The notes: generated by a model from the sequence alone, not told the origin. 64,000 bases of DNA from Flavobacteriales bacterium (GCA_021739695.1 JAIPBM010000008.1:101013-165012), one strand, 5' to 3'. Shown: positions 9,538-17,431, numbered from the stretch's first letter. Translations and numbers: made by a program.

Positions 9538-9570
9538 TATCAGAAATAATTATCCATAAACAACTACATC

Positions 9571-9990
9571 ATGAAAACTCAATCATATTTAGAACACAAC
9601 AACATTACGGTGAACAATTTGGATGAGGCAGTCAGGTTCATTCAAACAGCCATGCCTGAATTTAAAATACGCGGAGGTGGCGAGGACAATCAAAGACGTT
9701 GGCTCCACATTGGAACAGACGAATCGTATTTAGCACTCAGCGAATCTTTCGACAAGAAGAAAGGAAGTGATGATTACCTCTCTTTCGGATTCAATCACAT
9801 GGGATTTGTGGTAGCTGACGCAAAAGCTGTCGGCAAGCGTCTTTCTGATGCGGGTTACAAGCGCAGTTACCCGTTGACTGAACAAAAGCACCGCATACGC
9901 GATTACTTTATAGATGCGGATGGCAATGAGTATGAATTCATTCAATATTTAAGTGACAAGCCGGAAGAGCGAAATTCGTACGATGACTAG
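9571..9990 (+). CDS. VOC superfamily (glyoxalase/bleomycin-resistance fold) protein
   Basis: The 139-residue protein has the beta-alpha-beta-beta-beta repeat of the vicinal oxygen chelate fold. It starts with LEHNNITVNNLDEAVRFIQ, its second module has FNHMGFVVADAKAVGKRLSDAGY, and the end DADGNEYEFIQYL supplies a metal-binding Glu. The likely ligands are His9 (or a neighbour), a His in FNHMGF and the terminal Glu. The substrate is unknown. It is the first gene after the OxyR-controlled promoter and is followed 71 bp later by dps, so a role in oxidative or electrophile stress is inferred. Confidence 0.85.
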   Translation: MKTQSYLEHNNITVNNLDEAVRFIQTAMPEFKIRGGGEDNQRRWLHIGTDESYLALSESFDKKKGSDDYLSFGFNHMGFVVADAKAVGKRLSDAGYKRSYPLTEQKHRIRDYFIDADGNEYEFIQYLSDKPEERNSYDD

Positions 9991-10061
9991 CCCATGTGAC
10001 CTAAGTCATACCAAGCCGACTTGAATAGACGACCTTTAAAAAAACCGAAAAGACAGAAAAG

Positions 10062-10538
10062 ATGAGCACAAATCAAATAGGATTGAACACCAATCAATCG
10101 AATGAACTGGCTAAGGAGTTGAATACGCTTTTGGCAACATATCAAATGTTCTATCAGAATCTTCGTGGTTTTCATTGGAACATTCAAGGATCAAGTTTCT
10201 TTGAACTTCACTTGAAATTTGAAGAGTTGTATAACGATGCGATTCTGAAGGTGGATGAAATTGCAGAACGCGTTCTGACTTTAGGAGAGACCCCTTACCA
10301 CACCTTTACTTCGTATTTGGAACATTCGACCATTAAGGAAGCTGCAAATGTGCATGATGGCCAAGGAACCGTTTCAACAACTCTCGCCAATTTGAAAACG
10401 TTATTGGAAATGGAACGGAAAATCCTTGACATGGCAGGAGAAGCTGGCGATGAAGGAACGAATTCGCAAATGAGTGATTACATCACGCAGCAGGAAAAGA
10501 CTGTTTGGATGTTGACGGCATATTTGGGAAAAAAGTAA
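10062..10538 (+). CDS. dps: Dps-family ferritin-like DNA-protection protein
   Basis: Dps dodecamers oxidise and store iron using hydrogen peroxide and protect DNA. The ferroxidase ligands are visible with Listeria-Dps spacing: His38 in GFHWN, His50 in FELH, and Asp65 and Glu69 in KVDEIAER. The length of 158 residues is typical. The N-terminus is short and not lysine-rich, so protection may come mainly from iron removal. It follows the VOC gene downstream of an OxyR operator; OxyR control of dps is established in several bacteria. A 17-bp terminator follows. Confidence 0.95.
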   Translation: MSTNQIGLNTNQSNELAKELNTLLATYQMFYQNLRGFHWNIQGSSFFELHLKFEELYNDAILKVDEIAERVLTLGETPYHTFTSYLEHSTIKEAANVHDGQGTVSTTLANLKTLLEMERKILDMAGEAGDEGTNSQMSDYITQQEKTVWMLTAYLGKK

Positions 10539-10541
10539 AAT

Positions 10542-10606
10542 GAGAAAAGGGAAAAAGGGAAAACGTGTCTCGAATGGGCACGTTTTCCCTTTTTCATTTT
10601 CTCCTT
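10542..10606. terminator. Terminator after dps; copy 1 of a dispersed hairpin
   Basis: The left arm at 10551-10567 and right arm at 10579-10595 pair perfectly over 17 bp (GAAAAAGGGAAAACGTG with its complement) around an 11-nt loop. A-rich and T-rich flanks make it work on either strand. The AAATGAGAAAAGGGAAAA lead-in recurs at 17.38 and 23.72 kb. Confidence 0.88.
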
Positions 10607-10690
10607 CTTCAAATTCAGAACAACTCATTCAGGTTTTTCTGAATAGTTTCTGAGTTTTGGCAGCAAAATAGGATTGCCGAATTTCATTGA

Positions 10691-11788
10691 ATGAATAAAC
10701 TCACCTCTTCGGTTCTGATTTTCTGGTTGCAGAAAACTGCCAACCAATACCTGATAAGCCTACTGCTTATCGTGCTTACATCGGTTTTCTGTCATTTTGT
10801 GACCGATGCCATTGGGTATAGGGTTGTAGCCCTTATCCTACTCTTGGAAGTTTCGTTCCTGGCCATGGTATTCAGCATCCTGCCAACCTTGGCCACAGCC
10901 GTACTGAGTGCTTTGGTATGGAATTTCTTTTTCATTCCTCCCACCTACAAGTTTGTGATAGAATCTGCCGAGGACACGCTTCTGTTCATCATGTACTTCG
11001 CTGTGGCCTTGATCAATGCGGTTCTCACCTTTAAGGTCAGACAGTTGGAAAAACAGGCGCAGGATAAGGAAGGTCGGGAACGGACGATCAGGCTTTACAA
11101 TACGATGCTCAATTCGCTTTCGCACGAATTGAGAACCCCGATCTCCACCATCATCGGTTCGGTCGATACCATTAAAGGAAACGCTGACCGCTTGTCCGAA
11201 GCCGACCGATCGGAACTCATCAATGAAATTGAACTCGCGGGGCTGCGACTGAACAGTCAGGTCGGAAATCTTCTCGACATGAGCCGATTGGAAGCGGGTG
11301 TACTGCAACCAAAGAATGACTGGTGCGACCTGAATGAACTGGTGCACAAGGTGGTGGTTGATATTCGGGCAACTTGGCCTGAAAGAACGGTTCAATTCGA
11401 AAGCAATGACGACCTGTCGTTGTTCAAGACCGACCACGGGCTGGTGGCGCAGACGGTTCATAACCTTCTTCAAAATGCGGTGCAGCACACTCCACCAACA
11501 GCCACCATGAAAATTGAGGCGCATGGAACCTCAGAAGGGTTCAGTATCGTGATCATCGATAACGGCCCAGGATTTCCAGAGGAACACATCATCTCTGCCT
11601 TCGATAAGTTTTATCGCTTGCCTGAAGCTGCTTCCGGTGGTATCGGTCTCGGACTGTCCATTGTCAAAGGATTTGTGGAAGTTCTTGGTGGTTCTGTCAA
11701 ATTGGAGAACGTACCTACTGGAGGTGCCAGATTTACCATTGGCATTCCTGCCGAAACGTCTAAAATGAACAAACTCGAACATGAATAA
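10691..11788 (+). CDS. KdpD-like sensor histidine kinase, short form
   Basis: The 365-residue protein starts with four closely packed membrane helices (residues ~20-115) matching the DUF4118 sensor region of KdpD, including WNFFFIPPTYKF. A kinase core follows: H-box SLSHELRTP with His145, N-box LLQNAVQHTP, and G-boxes DNGPGFP and GIGLGLSIVKG. E. coli KdpD has ~900 residues; the large N-terminal KdpD and Usp domains and the GAF region are absent. It overlaps its response regulator by 8 bp, and the downstream TrkH/TrkA genes point to potassium sensing. Confidence 0.9.
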   Translation: MNKLTSSVLIFWLQKTANQYLISLLLIVLTSVFCHFVTDAIGYRVVALILLLEVSFLAMVFSILPTLATAVLSALVWNFFFIPPTYKFVIESAEDTLLFIMYFAVALINAVLTFKVRQLEKQAQDKEGRERTIRLYNTMLNSLSHELRTPISTIIGSVDTIKGNADRLSEADRSELINEIELAGLRLNSQVGNLLDMSRLEAGVLQPKNDWCDLNELVHKVVVDIRATWPERTVQFESNDDLSLFKTDHGLVAQTVHNLLQNAVQHTPPTATMKIEAHGTSEGFSIVIIDNGPGFPEEHIISAFDKFYRLPEAASGGIGLGLSIVKGFVEVLGGSVKLENVPTGGARFTIGIPAETSKMNKLEHE

Positions 11789-12458
11789 GGCCGAAATTCT
11801 GATTATTGATGATGAACCGCAGATAAGGAAGTTGCTACAGATCAGCCTGGAAAGCAATAGCTACAAGGTGAATCAGGCCGCAACGGCCAAAGAAGGCATC
11901 TTATTGGCCGCCAATCACCCGCCCGACCTTATTCTTCTCGACATCGGTCTGCCAGACAAGGATGGACACCAGTTGCTAAAAGAACTACGTCAATGGTACG
12001 ACCGCCCCATCATCATGCTATCGGTCAGGAACAGTGAGGAAGATATTGTAGCCGCGCTCGACAATGGTGCCACCGACTATCTGTGCAAACCTTTCCGAAC
12101 AGGCGAACTGATGGCGCGGATACGCTCAACGCTGAGGCGTAGCAGTTCCGATCATGCAGAGACCGTTCTACAGTTCAGCAACATTGTAGTGGATCTGATT
12201 GCCCGCGTGGTGAAACGCCATGGTGAGGTGGTGAAGCTTACGACCACCGAATACAATCTGCTGGTGCTCTTTGCAAAGAACGAAGGCCGAGTGCTCACCC
12301 ATCAGTTCATTCTGCGAGAGGTCTGGGGTGTCGGTTATCAGACCGAAACGCAGTATCTGAGGGTGTATGTGGGGCAACTGCGCAAAAAATTGGAGGACAA
12401 CCCCAATGCGCCCAAACACTTCATCACCGAAACAGGCATTGGATACCGCTTCCAATAG
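11781..12458 (+). CDS. KdpE-like response regulator, OmpR/PhoB family
   Basis: The 225-residue protein has a receiver domain with the acidic pair Asp10-Asp11 and the phospho-acceptor Asp54 (LILLDIGLPDKDG), a Lys in DYLCKPF, and a C-terminal winged helix (VVKLTTTEYNLLVLFAKNEG and TETQYLRVYVGQLRKKLE). The sequence is closest in character to KdpE. It overlaps the kinase by 8 bp, so the two are translated together. A TTTATA direct repeat begins 3 bases after its stop and may be its own binding site in front of the transporter genes. Confidence 0.93.
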   Translation: MNKAEILIIDDEPQIRKLLQISLESNSYKVNQAATAKEGILLAANHPPDLILLDIGLPDKDGHQLLKELRQWYDRPIIMLSVRNSEEDIVAALDNGATDYLCKPFRTGELMARIRSTLRRSSSDHAETVLQFSNIVVDLIARVVKRHGEVVKLTTTEYNLLVLFAKNEGRVLTHQFILREVWGVGYQTETQYLRVYVGQLRKKLEDNPNAPKHFITETGIGYRFQ

Positions 12459-12460
12459 TC

Positions 12461-12477
12461 TTTATACAATCTTTATA
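12461..12477 (+). promoter_or_regulatory. TTTATA-N5-TTTATA repeat, candidate KdpE-type operator
   Basis: Two TTTATA boxes start exactly 11 bp apart, the spacing expected for tandem OmpR/PhoB-family binding. From memory, the E. coli KdpE site upstream of kdpFABC also begins TTTATA-N5-TTTACA. It lies between the regulator gene and the transporter genes. No clear TAnnTTTG box was found beside it. Confidence 0.5.
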
Positions 12478-12541
12478 CCTGCCCCTTTTCTTTTATTCTG
12501 CCCTTATGCGCTGAGGACTTACTTCGTCCCGTTAAGCATTG

Positions 12542-12700
12542 ATGCTTCAAACCGTGGCAGACACACTTCTACTTGAACCGAATGTTGACCTGACTTCAGA
12601 CCATCTGATGCAGGTAATAGGGCTTACCATCATGGTCGGGCTGGTGGTCTGGATGTTTTACATCGGCATTCGAGAAGCATTCAAGAAAAGAGGAAAATAG
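12542..12700 (+). CDS. Small single-span membrane protein in the potassium operon (52 aa)
   Basis: ATG at 12542 opens a 52-codon frame ending TAG at 12698-12700. An N-terminal, mostly polar, acidic part (LLLEPNVDLTSD) is followed by one membrane helix (residues ~23-43, QVIGLTIMVGLVVWMFYIGI) and a basic tail REAFKKRGK, giving an outside-N, inside-C orientation. It lies between a KdpE-like regulator and TrkH, where a small subunit such as KdpF might be expected. It is not recognisably homologous to KdpF (29 residues). The next small gene starts 2 bases after its stop, suggesting coupled translation. Confidence 0.65.
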   Translation: MLQTVADTLLLEPNVDLTSDHLMQVIGLTIMVGLVVWMFYIGIREAFKKRGK

Positions 12701-12702
12701 CC

Positions 12703-12840
12703 ATGCCAGAGGACGAAGACGAAAAACCCTACACCTCATTCCAAGATTGGAAAAAGGAAGTGGCACACCTCAAGTGGCCTTCCATCATTTCCCTCATCTT
12801 ATTGTTCATCCTCATCGTTCTCTATGATGTGTTTTTCTAA
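12703..12840 (+). CDS. Small tail-anchored membrane protein in the potassium operon (45 aa)
   Basis: ATG at 12703 opens a 45-codon frame ending TAA at 12840. The N-terminus is very acidic (MPEDEDEK), then comes a basic/aromatic stretch (DWKKEVAHLKW) and a C-terminal membrane helix (PSIISLILLFILIVLYDVFF). The gene begins 2 bases after the previous small gene and ends 41 bases before trkH. Its organisation suggests an accessory subunit or regulator of the TrkH channel, but no family is recognised. Confidence 0.65.
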   Translation: MPEDEDEKPYTSFQDWKKEVAHLKWPSIISLILLFILIVLYDVFF

Positions 12841-12881
12841 AGAGATCCACCTGGGCACAAGCACCGAAAAGAATTGAGAAG

Positions 12882-14441
12882 ATGTACCGAACATTCATAA
12901 AACAGATAGCTAGCCTTCAGATCATTCTGGGCTTTGTAATTCTCATCCCATCCATCGTTGCCATCATCTATGGCGAATGGTATTCCTTGGCAAGCTTTGC
13001 CCTTTCGGGCAGCTTCGTTCTTGCCACCGCCTATCTCATCTACCGCTCTTTAAGGAAGACTGAGGAGCCCCAGTATCGGCATTCCCTCGCCATTGCCGCG
13101 CTCGGCTGGATCATGATCATCACGCTGGGAGCATTGCCCTATTTCGTGGCCGCCCATCTGACCCCGTTGGAGGTCATGCAACAATTCGTGCCTGCGGGAC
13201 AGGACTACACATCGAGTCTACTGAACTTCAAAAATCCCTTGCACGCCCTGTTTGAAAGCACAAGTGCCTTCACCACCACTGGGCTGACCATGGCCTATCA
13301 TGAACCATCCGTAGGCAAGACCGTGCTCTTTTACCGCTCGCTGTCGCAATGGGTCGGTGGTGCGGGCTTCATTGTGATGGCCTTGGCCGTGTTCCGGCAG
13401 CTTCCTGGACAAGGGGCCATGCTCCTTTATGGGTCGGAAGCAAGCGGGACCAAGCTGCGCACAACGGTCATTCAAACGGCACAGGCCATTTGGAAGACCT
13501 ATCTCACGCTGACCCTGTTGGTCACCGCGTATATCTTCATTGGAACGCTCCTCATCCTGCCTGAATATCCCTTGGGAGAAAGCCTGTTCGATGCCATCAA
13601 CCACGCCATGGCCGCACAGTCAACAGGCGGGTTCAGCACCTTGGACGACAGCATTGCCGGATATGGCTCGGCCAAAATGGATGCACTTTTCATTCTTCCC
13701 ATGATCCTCGGAGGACTATCCATACCGTTTCTCTATCGTTTCATGTTCCAAGGCAGGATAACGGAGGTTTGGAACGACATTCAGACGCGCGCCATGCTCA
13801 TTGCCTGTGTGCTGGGTAGCATCGGACTTTCGGTATTGCTGATGTATTCGGGCATCGTGTCGGATTCGATGCGCGAAGGTGCGTTCCAATACGTGAGCGC
13901 CCTCACCACCACGGGCTGGCAGACATCCAATATCGGGGCGTGGGACGACCTTTCGGTGCTTTTCATTGTGGCCGCAGCCATGATAGTAGGAGGTTCGGCC
14001 GGTGCCACTGTTGGTGGTATCAAGATACTCAGAGCGCTCATCCTTCAAAAAGGACTACGTTGGCATGTGTCCAAGGTGTTCCTGTCTCGCAATACCATCA
14101 AGGCCGTGAAATTCAATGGAGAGACCCTACTTCCTGAAAGGATGAACAGAGAATTGGCCAATGCGGGCATTTTCACTCTCATTTATATTCTATTCCTCTT
14201 CATTTCAACCATGATCACGGTTGCCCTCATGGGAACCGATTTCACATTGGCTGACGCCATTTTTGAAGCAGCTTCAGCCCAAGGTACGGTTGGACTTTCC
14301 ACTGGAATAACCGACCCTTCCATGTCAAGCATCCTCGAAATAGTTTACATCATTCAGATGTGGGCCGGAAGATTGGAGATCATACCCGTGCTCGTACTCA
14401 CCAGGGTACTGTTGTTCGGTTCAAAACCACGAATCATATAA
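12882..14441 (+). CDS. trkH: TrkH/KtrB-family potassium uptake channel subunit
   Basis: The 519-residue membrane protein has the repeated membrane-pore-membrane units of the superfamily of K+ transporters. Selectivity-loop signatures are visible: ESTSAFTTTGLTM near residue 127, AQSTGGFSTLD near 246, ALTTTGWQTSN near 341, and ASAQGTVGLSTG near 466, each with a filter-like glycine. Length and sequence fit TrkH. It probably pairs with the cytosolic RCK protein encoded 10 bp downstream to import potassium, gated by nucleotide. The genes upstream are a KdpDE-like pair. Confidence 0.93.
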   Translation: MYRTFIKQIASLQIILGFVILIPSIVAIIYGEWYSLASFALSGSFVLATAYLIYRSLRKTEEPQYRHSLAIAALGWIMIITLGALPYFVAAHLTPLEVMQQFVPAGQDYTSSLLNFKNPLHALFESTSAFTTTGLTMAYHEPSVGKTVLFYRSLSQWVGGAGFIVMALAVFRQLPGQGAMLLYGSEASGTKLRTTVIQTAQAIWKTYLTLTLLVTAYIFIGTLLILPEYPLGESLFDAINHAMAAQSTGGFSTLDDSIAGYGSAKMDALFILPMILGGLSIPFLYRFMFQGRITEVWNDIQTRAMLIACVLGSIGLSVLLMYSGIVSDSMREGAFQYVSALTTTGWQTSNIGAWDDLSVLFIVAAAMIVGGSAGATVGGIKILRALILQKGLRWHVSKVFLSRNTIKAVKFNGETLLPERMNRELANAGIFTLIYILFLFISTMITVALMGTDFTLADAIFEAASAQGTVGLSTGITDPSMSSILEIVYIIQMWAGRLEIIPVLVLTRVLLFGSKPRII

Positions 14442-14451
14442 AATCAAACTC

Positions 14452-15132
14452 ATGCACATAATCATAGTAGGCGCAGGAAGAACAGGCAAACACGTCATAG
14501 AGTCGGCCATTGCCGACCATCACGAAGTTTTTGTCATTGAAGCAAGTAAGGAACGGGCCGAGTGGGTGTCCTCCCATTACGATTGCATTGTGATAAATGC
14601 CTTGGCAAACAACCCAGAGGTGCTTATGGAGGCAAAGGCCGAGCAGGCCGATGCCATTATTATCACCACAAGTGATGATGCTGTTAACATGATGGTGGTG
14701 CTGTTGGCAAGGGAATTGGGCACCAAAAGGTTGGTCAGTTCGGTCAACCGGGAAGGGTACATCCCTGTTTTTGAACAATTGGGCATAGATGTGGTGGAAA
14801 GCCCTTATCGCCTCAACGGAAGATACCTCTACCGTGCTGTTCAGGAACCGAATGTGAAGGAATTCCTTGATCTGGGCGATGGCATTGAGATCATTGAACT
14901 GGAAGTATCTGCGGGATCGGTGGTTGAAGGGAAACTGATAAAGGAACTGAACAAGCAACGGATGCTGCCCGCAAATTCAAGGGTTGTGGTCATCAAACGC
15001 AGCAGTCAGCTCATTGTGCCTGAAGGCGATACGCGCATAAACGTAGGTGATATAGTGGCCGTGTTGACCTCAAAAGAAAACGTGTCAAAGGTGGATGCGC
15101 TTTTCGGGGTGAAAACGGCCGTTGTCGAGTGA
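14452..15132 (+). CDS. trkA: TrkA/KtrA-type potassium channel regulatory subunit
   Basis: The 226-residue cytosolic protein has an N-terminal Rossmann RCK_N domain (IIIVGAGRTGKHVIE, glycines at 7, 9 and 12) and a C-terminal RCK_C domain beginning near residue 145. It contains one RCK_N plus one RCK_C, like KtrA and unlike the duplicated ~458-residue E. coli TrkA. It binds NAD(H) or adenine nucleotides and gates TrkH. Its TGA stop overlaps the ATG of the next gene by one base (TGATG), so the porin is translationally coupled. Confidence 0.93.
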   Translation: MHIIIVGAGRTGKHVIESAIADHHEVFVIEASKERAEWVSSHYDCIVINALANNPEVLMEAKAEQADAIIITTSDDAVNMMVVLLARELGTKRLVSSVNREGYIPVFEQLGIDVVESPYRLNGRYLYRAVQEPNVKEFLDLGDGIEIIELEVSAGSVVEGKLIKELNKQRMLPANSRVVVIKRSSQLIVPEGDTRINVGDIVAVLTSKENVSKVDALFGVKTAVVE

Positions 15133-16250
15133 TGCGGCCCACACTCATCCTTCTGTTCGTCCTCACCAAGCTACTGACGCTGGAAACAGTGGCCCAGAAC
15201 GATACAGCTTGGTCAGGAAAACCGCAACTCGACCTTACGGTTTTCCTAGAAACCTTCTATTCGTACAGTATCAATCGGCCTGAAACCGAAACCCGACAAC
15301 CATTCCTTTACAATTACAACAGGCACAGCCAGTTCAACCTGAACCTGGGGCTGTTGAAATTCAGCCTAACCCACGCCAAGTATCGCGCTGGACTGGCCTT
15401 GCAGGTGGGTACTTATGTTGCCGACAACTATGCGGCTGAACCGCCCGTTCTCAAGAACATCCATGAAGCAAGCATCGGCCTTGCCATCGACCGAAAGAAC
15501 AAGCTGTGGCTGGATGCGGGCATTTTCGGTTCGCACATCGGTTTCGAAAGTGCCATCGGAACTGATAACTGGACGCTGACACGCTCGTTGATTGCAGAGA
15601 ATTCACCCTATTTCCTTGCAGGGGCCAAACTCAGCTACAGCCCCACTTCCAAGATCGACATCACGGCTCTTGTGCTGAACGGTTGGCAGCGCATTCGCAC
15701 CGTTGGAGGAAACTCCATCCCTTCTTTCGGTACACAGCTCAGTGCGCGGCCATCCTCCAAGTTCAGCTTCAATTGGAGCACCTTCATTGGAACGGACGAC
15801 CCCGACACCACCAGACGCATGCGCTATTTCAGCAACCTCTATTCCATTATCGCGGTCTCGAAGCGTGTTGGCATCACCCTCGGTTTTGATGCGGGCATAC
15901 AGCAACGGAGCAGGGCAAGCAATGCCTATGAAGCGTGGTTCGGTGCCGTCATTATCGGAAGGGTGAAGGTGAGCAACAGGTGGTATTTGGCAACAAGGGC
16001 TGAATATTACCACGACCGGTCAGGTGTCATTGTCGCCCCACTCAATGGCTATGCTTTCACAACCTTCGGCCTTTCTGTGAATGCTGATTTCGTGCCCATT
16101 CCCAACCTTTTCTGCCGCGTTGAGGCCCGGTGGTTGAACGCACCCGCGCGAATGTTTGAGACAAACAATGGCCATTCAATGAATGATGTCTCATTCACAG
16201 CATCCATTGCTTACCGTCTGAAAACAGGATTGATCAAATCCACCCCTTAA
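15132..16250 (+). CDS. Outer-membrane beta-barrel porin, BBP2/OmpL-like
   Basis: The 372-residue product starts with a signal peptide (LILLFVLTKLLTLETVAQ, cleavage after about residue 22). Alternating aromatic beta-strands follow, including the FLETFYSYSINRPE segment and regular strand-turn repeats to the C-terminus. This matches the putative beta-barrel porin-2 family common in Bacteroidota. ATG at 15132 is preferred over GTG three bases earlier because it overlaps the trkA stop. Its place at the end of the TrkH/TrkA unit suggests it lets potassium or other ions cross the outer membrane; this is inference. Confidence 0.8.
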   Translation: MRPTLILLFVLTKLLTLETVAQNDTAWSGKPQLDLTVFLETFYSYSINRPETETRQPFLYNYNRHSQFNLNLGLLKFSLTHAKYRAGLALQVGTYVADNYAAEPPVLKNIHEASIGLAIDRKNKLWLDAGIFGSHIGFESAIGTDNWTLTRSLIAENSPYFLAGAKLSYSPTSKIDITALVLNGWQRIRTVGGNSIPSFGTQLSARPSSKFSFNWSTFIGTDDPDTTRRMRYFSNLYSIIAVSKRVGITLGFDAGIQQRSRASNAYEAWFGAVIIGRVKVSNRWYLATRAEYYHDRSGVIVAPLNGYAFTTFGLSVNADFVPIPNLFCRVEARWLNAPARMFETNNGHSMNDVSFTASIAYRLKTGLIKSTP

Positions 16251-16285
16251 GGATCATGTCAGTGGATGCGTTGCTCAAAATGAAC

Positions 16286-16306
16286 TGTAACCCTCACAGG
16301 GTTACA
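16286..16306. promoter_or_regulatory. Perfect 9-bp inverted repeat before the Xre gene
   Basis: TGTAACCCT, a 3-nt CAC centre and AGGGTTACA form a perfect palindrome. No T-run follows, so an operator for the downstream Xre protein is more likely than a terminator for the porin gene. An mRNA hairpin remains possible. Confidence 0.45.
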
Positions 16307-16355
16307 TGAAATCCAAACGAAGGCTTTCCATTTGTATTACAACTACCTGTAGTCG

Positions 16356-16586
16356 TTGAGGAACTTGGTTGGAGATAGGATAAGGGAACTCCGAAAACGG
16401 AAGAGTTTGACCCAACAGGAACTCGCAGACAGGTTGGAAGTGGATAGGCAGTATATCTGGAAAATTGAGAATGCAAAGGTCAATATCACTATGGATTATC
16501 TGGAAAAAGTCATTCGAAGCTTGGACTATAGCTACCATGAGTTCTTCCGTTTTCCAGAAGACCAAACAGAACGTGTAAACCCTTAA
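16356..16586 (+). CDS. Small Xre-family helix-turn-helix regulator
   Basis: This 76-residue protein is essentially one HTH_3 domain: GDRIRELRKRKSLTQQELAD, then LEVDRQYIWKIENAKVNIT. It binds DNA and probably represses its own promoter or a neighbour's. There is an in-frame stop 6 bases upstream, so the start must be TTG at 16356 or TTG at 16365; no ATG fits. It precedes the next small gene by 12 bp and both probably form one unit. Confidence 0.83.
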   Translation: MRNLVGDRIRELRKRKSLTQQELADRLEVDRQYIWKIENAKVNITMDYLEKVIRSLDYSYHEFFRFPEDQTERVNP

Positions 16587-16598
16587 AACCCAAATATC

Positions 16599-17126
16599 AT
16601 GAGTGTAAACAAGATCAGTTTTGAATTGACGGCACAGGAAAAGACGGACCTGAACACTGCGCTGACCACCATCCGCGGTATTCTGAACCCTAAGTGCATC
16701 AACCTCACACCCGATGGAAGAAAAGAGTTCGGCTCGGTGGGCGATGAACGCATTGCGTGGATATTGAAGGTGAGAAGCTATATGCAACAGTATCCGCAGA
16801 TCATTCCATTCTTTGTGGATGCAGTGGAGCACGACAAGGATTTCAACGCGTTCGGGGACCTGATGCCTTTTGTGCAGCAGTTTGCGGAATTGACTGACAT
16901 GCTTTCTGACACCAAGCTGCTTACCGGATACGACCTTTGGCAGAACAGCCTTTCAATCTACAACTATGTGGCGTTGTTGTCTGAACAGCAGAACATTCCG
17001 GGAATCACGCCACTGTACGAGGATCTTAAGAAGGAATTCCCTGGCCGTGGTCCGAAACCGACCTCTACTGAACCAACGGAGCCTGAAACTCCAGAAACCC
17101 CATCTGATACCAGCAGTCCTTCCTGA
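16599..17126 (+). CDS. Hypothetical protein with Pro/Thr/Glu-rich tail
   Basis: The 175-residue protein has a helical, soluble N-terminal domain (residues ~1-145) with no signal peptide or membrane segment, and a low-complexity tail rich in Pro, Thr, Glu and Ser (TSTEPTEPETPETPSDTSS). I do not recognise a functional family. It follows the Xre regulator by 12 bp. A hairpin plus T-run (17165-17208) follows the stop codon. Confidence 0.72.
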   Translation: MSVNKISFELTAQEKTDLNTALTTIRGILNPKCINLTPDGRKEFGSVGDERIAWILKVRSYMQQYPQIIPFFVDAVEHDKDFNAFGDLMPFVQQFAELTDMLSDTKLLTGYDLWQNSLSIYNYVALLSEQQNIPGITPLYEDLKKEFPGRGPKPTSTEPTEPETPETPSDTSSPS

Positions 17127-17164
17127 TGTGGTGAAAGTATTTGCGTTGCATCTCTACGAGAATG

Positions 17165-17208
17165 GTGCCTCGAACATGCAAATGGCTGTCCGAGACACCA
17201 TTTTTGCT
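17165..17208 (+). terminator. Terminator-like hairpin after the P/T-rich protein
   Basis: GGTGCCTCG near 17164 pairs with CGAGACACC near 17191 (one mismatch) around an 18-nt loop, and TTTTT follows. It lies at the start of the 42-bp repeat region. Confidence 0.6.
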
Positions 17209-17386
17209 GTTTTTCGGAGCAATTTTTCTGCGATTCACCGAAACGTTCATGTCCAGAACAGCAATTTTCCTGTTCGGAACTGAAAAATTGGTCTAAAACA
17301 CAGCAATTTTCATCTGAAAGACAGAAACTTAGACGTTCAGAACCGCAATGGCTACTCAAGGAACGCCTGCAACGGATGAAATGAGA
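17178..17386. repeat. Degenerate 42-bp periodic repeat, about four to five units
   Basis: GCAATTTT-like cores begin at 17219, 17261 and 17303, and a related GCAATGGC begins at 17345: three intervals of exactly 42 nt. A weaker unit starts at 17178. The bases just before the cores are also alike (CCAGAACA, AAAACACA, TCAGAACC). This fills the 314-bp gap between convergent genes; no gene is seen in it. Confidence 0.6.
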
Positions 17387-17431
17387 AAAGGGAAAACGTG
17401 TCTCGCAGTGGGCGCGTTTTTCTTTTTTCAT
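17373..17431. terminator. Terminator-like hairpin; copy 2 of the dispersed element
   Basis: GATGAAATGAGAAAAGGG... pairs imperfectly with CGCGTTTTTCTTTTTTCATC. The left arm shares about 35 nearly identical bases with the copy at 23.72 kb. It can end the downstream phosphatase gene (minus strand) and transcripts from the left. Confidence 0.72.

Noticed and set aside
10838-11524. 228-codon minus-strand frame within the KdpD-like kinase
   Set aside because: It overlaps the kinase core completely and mirrors its codon bias; no independent promoter or domain is seen.
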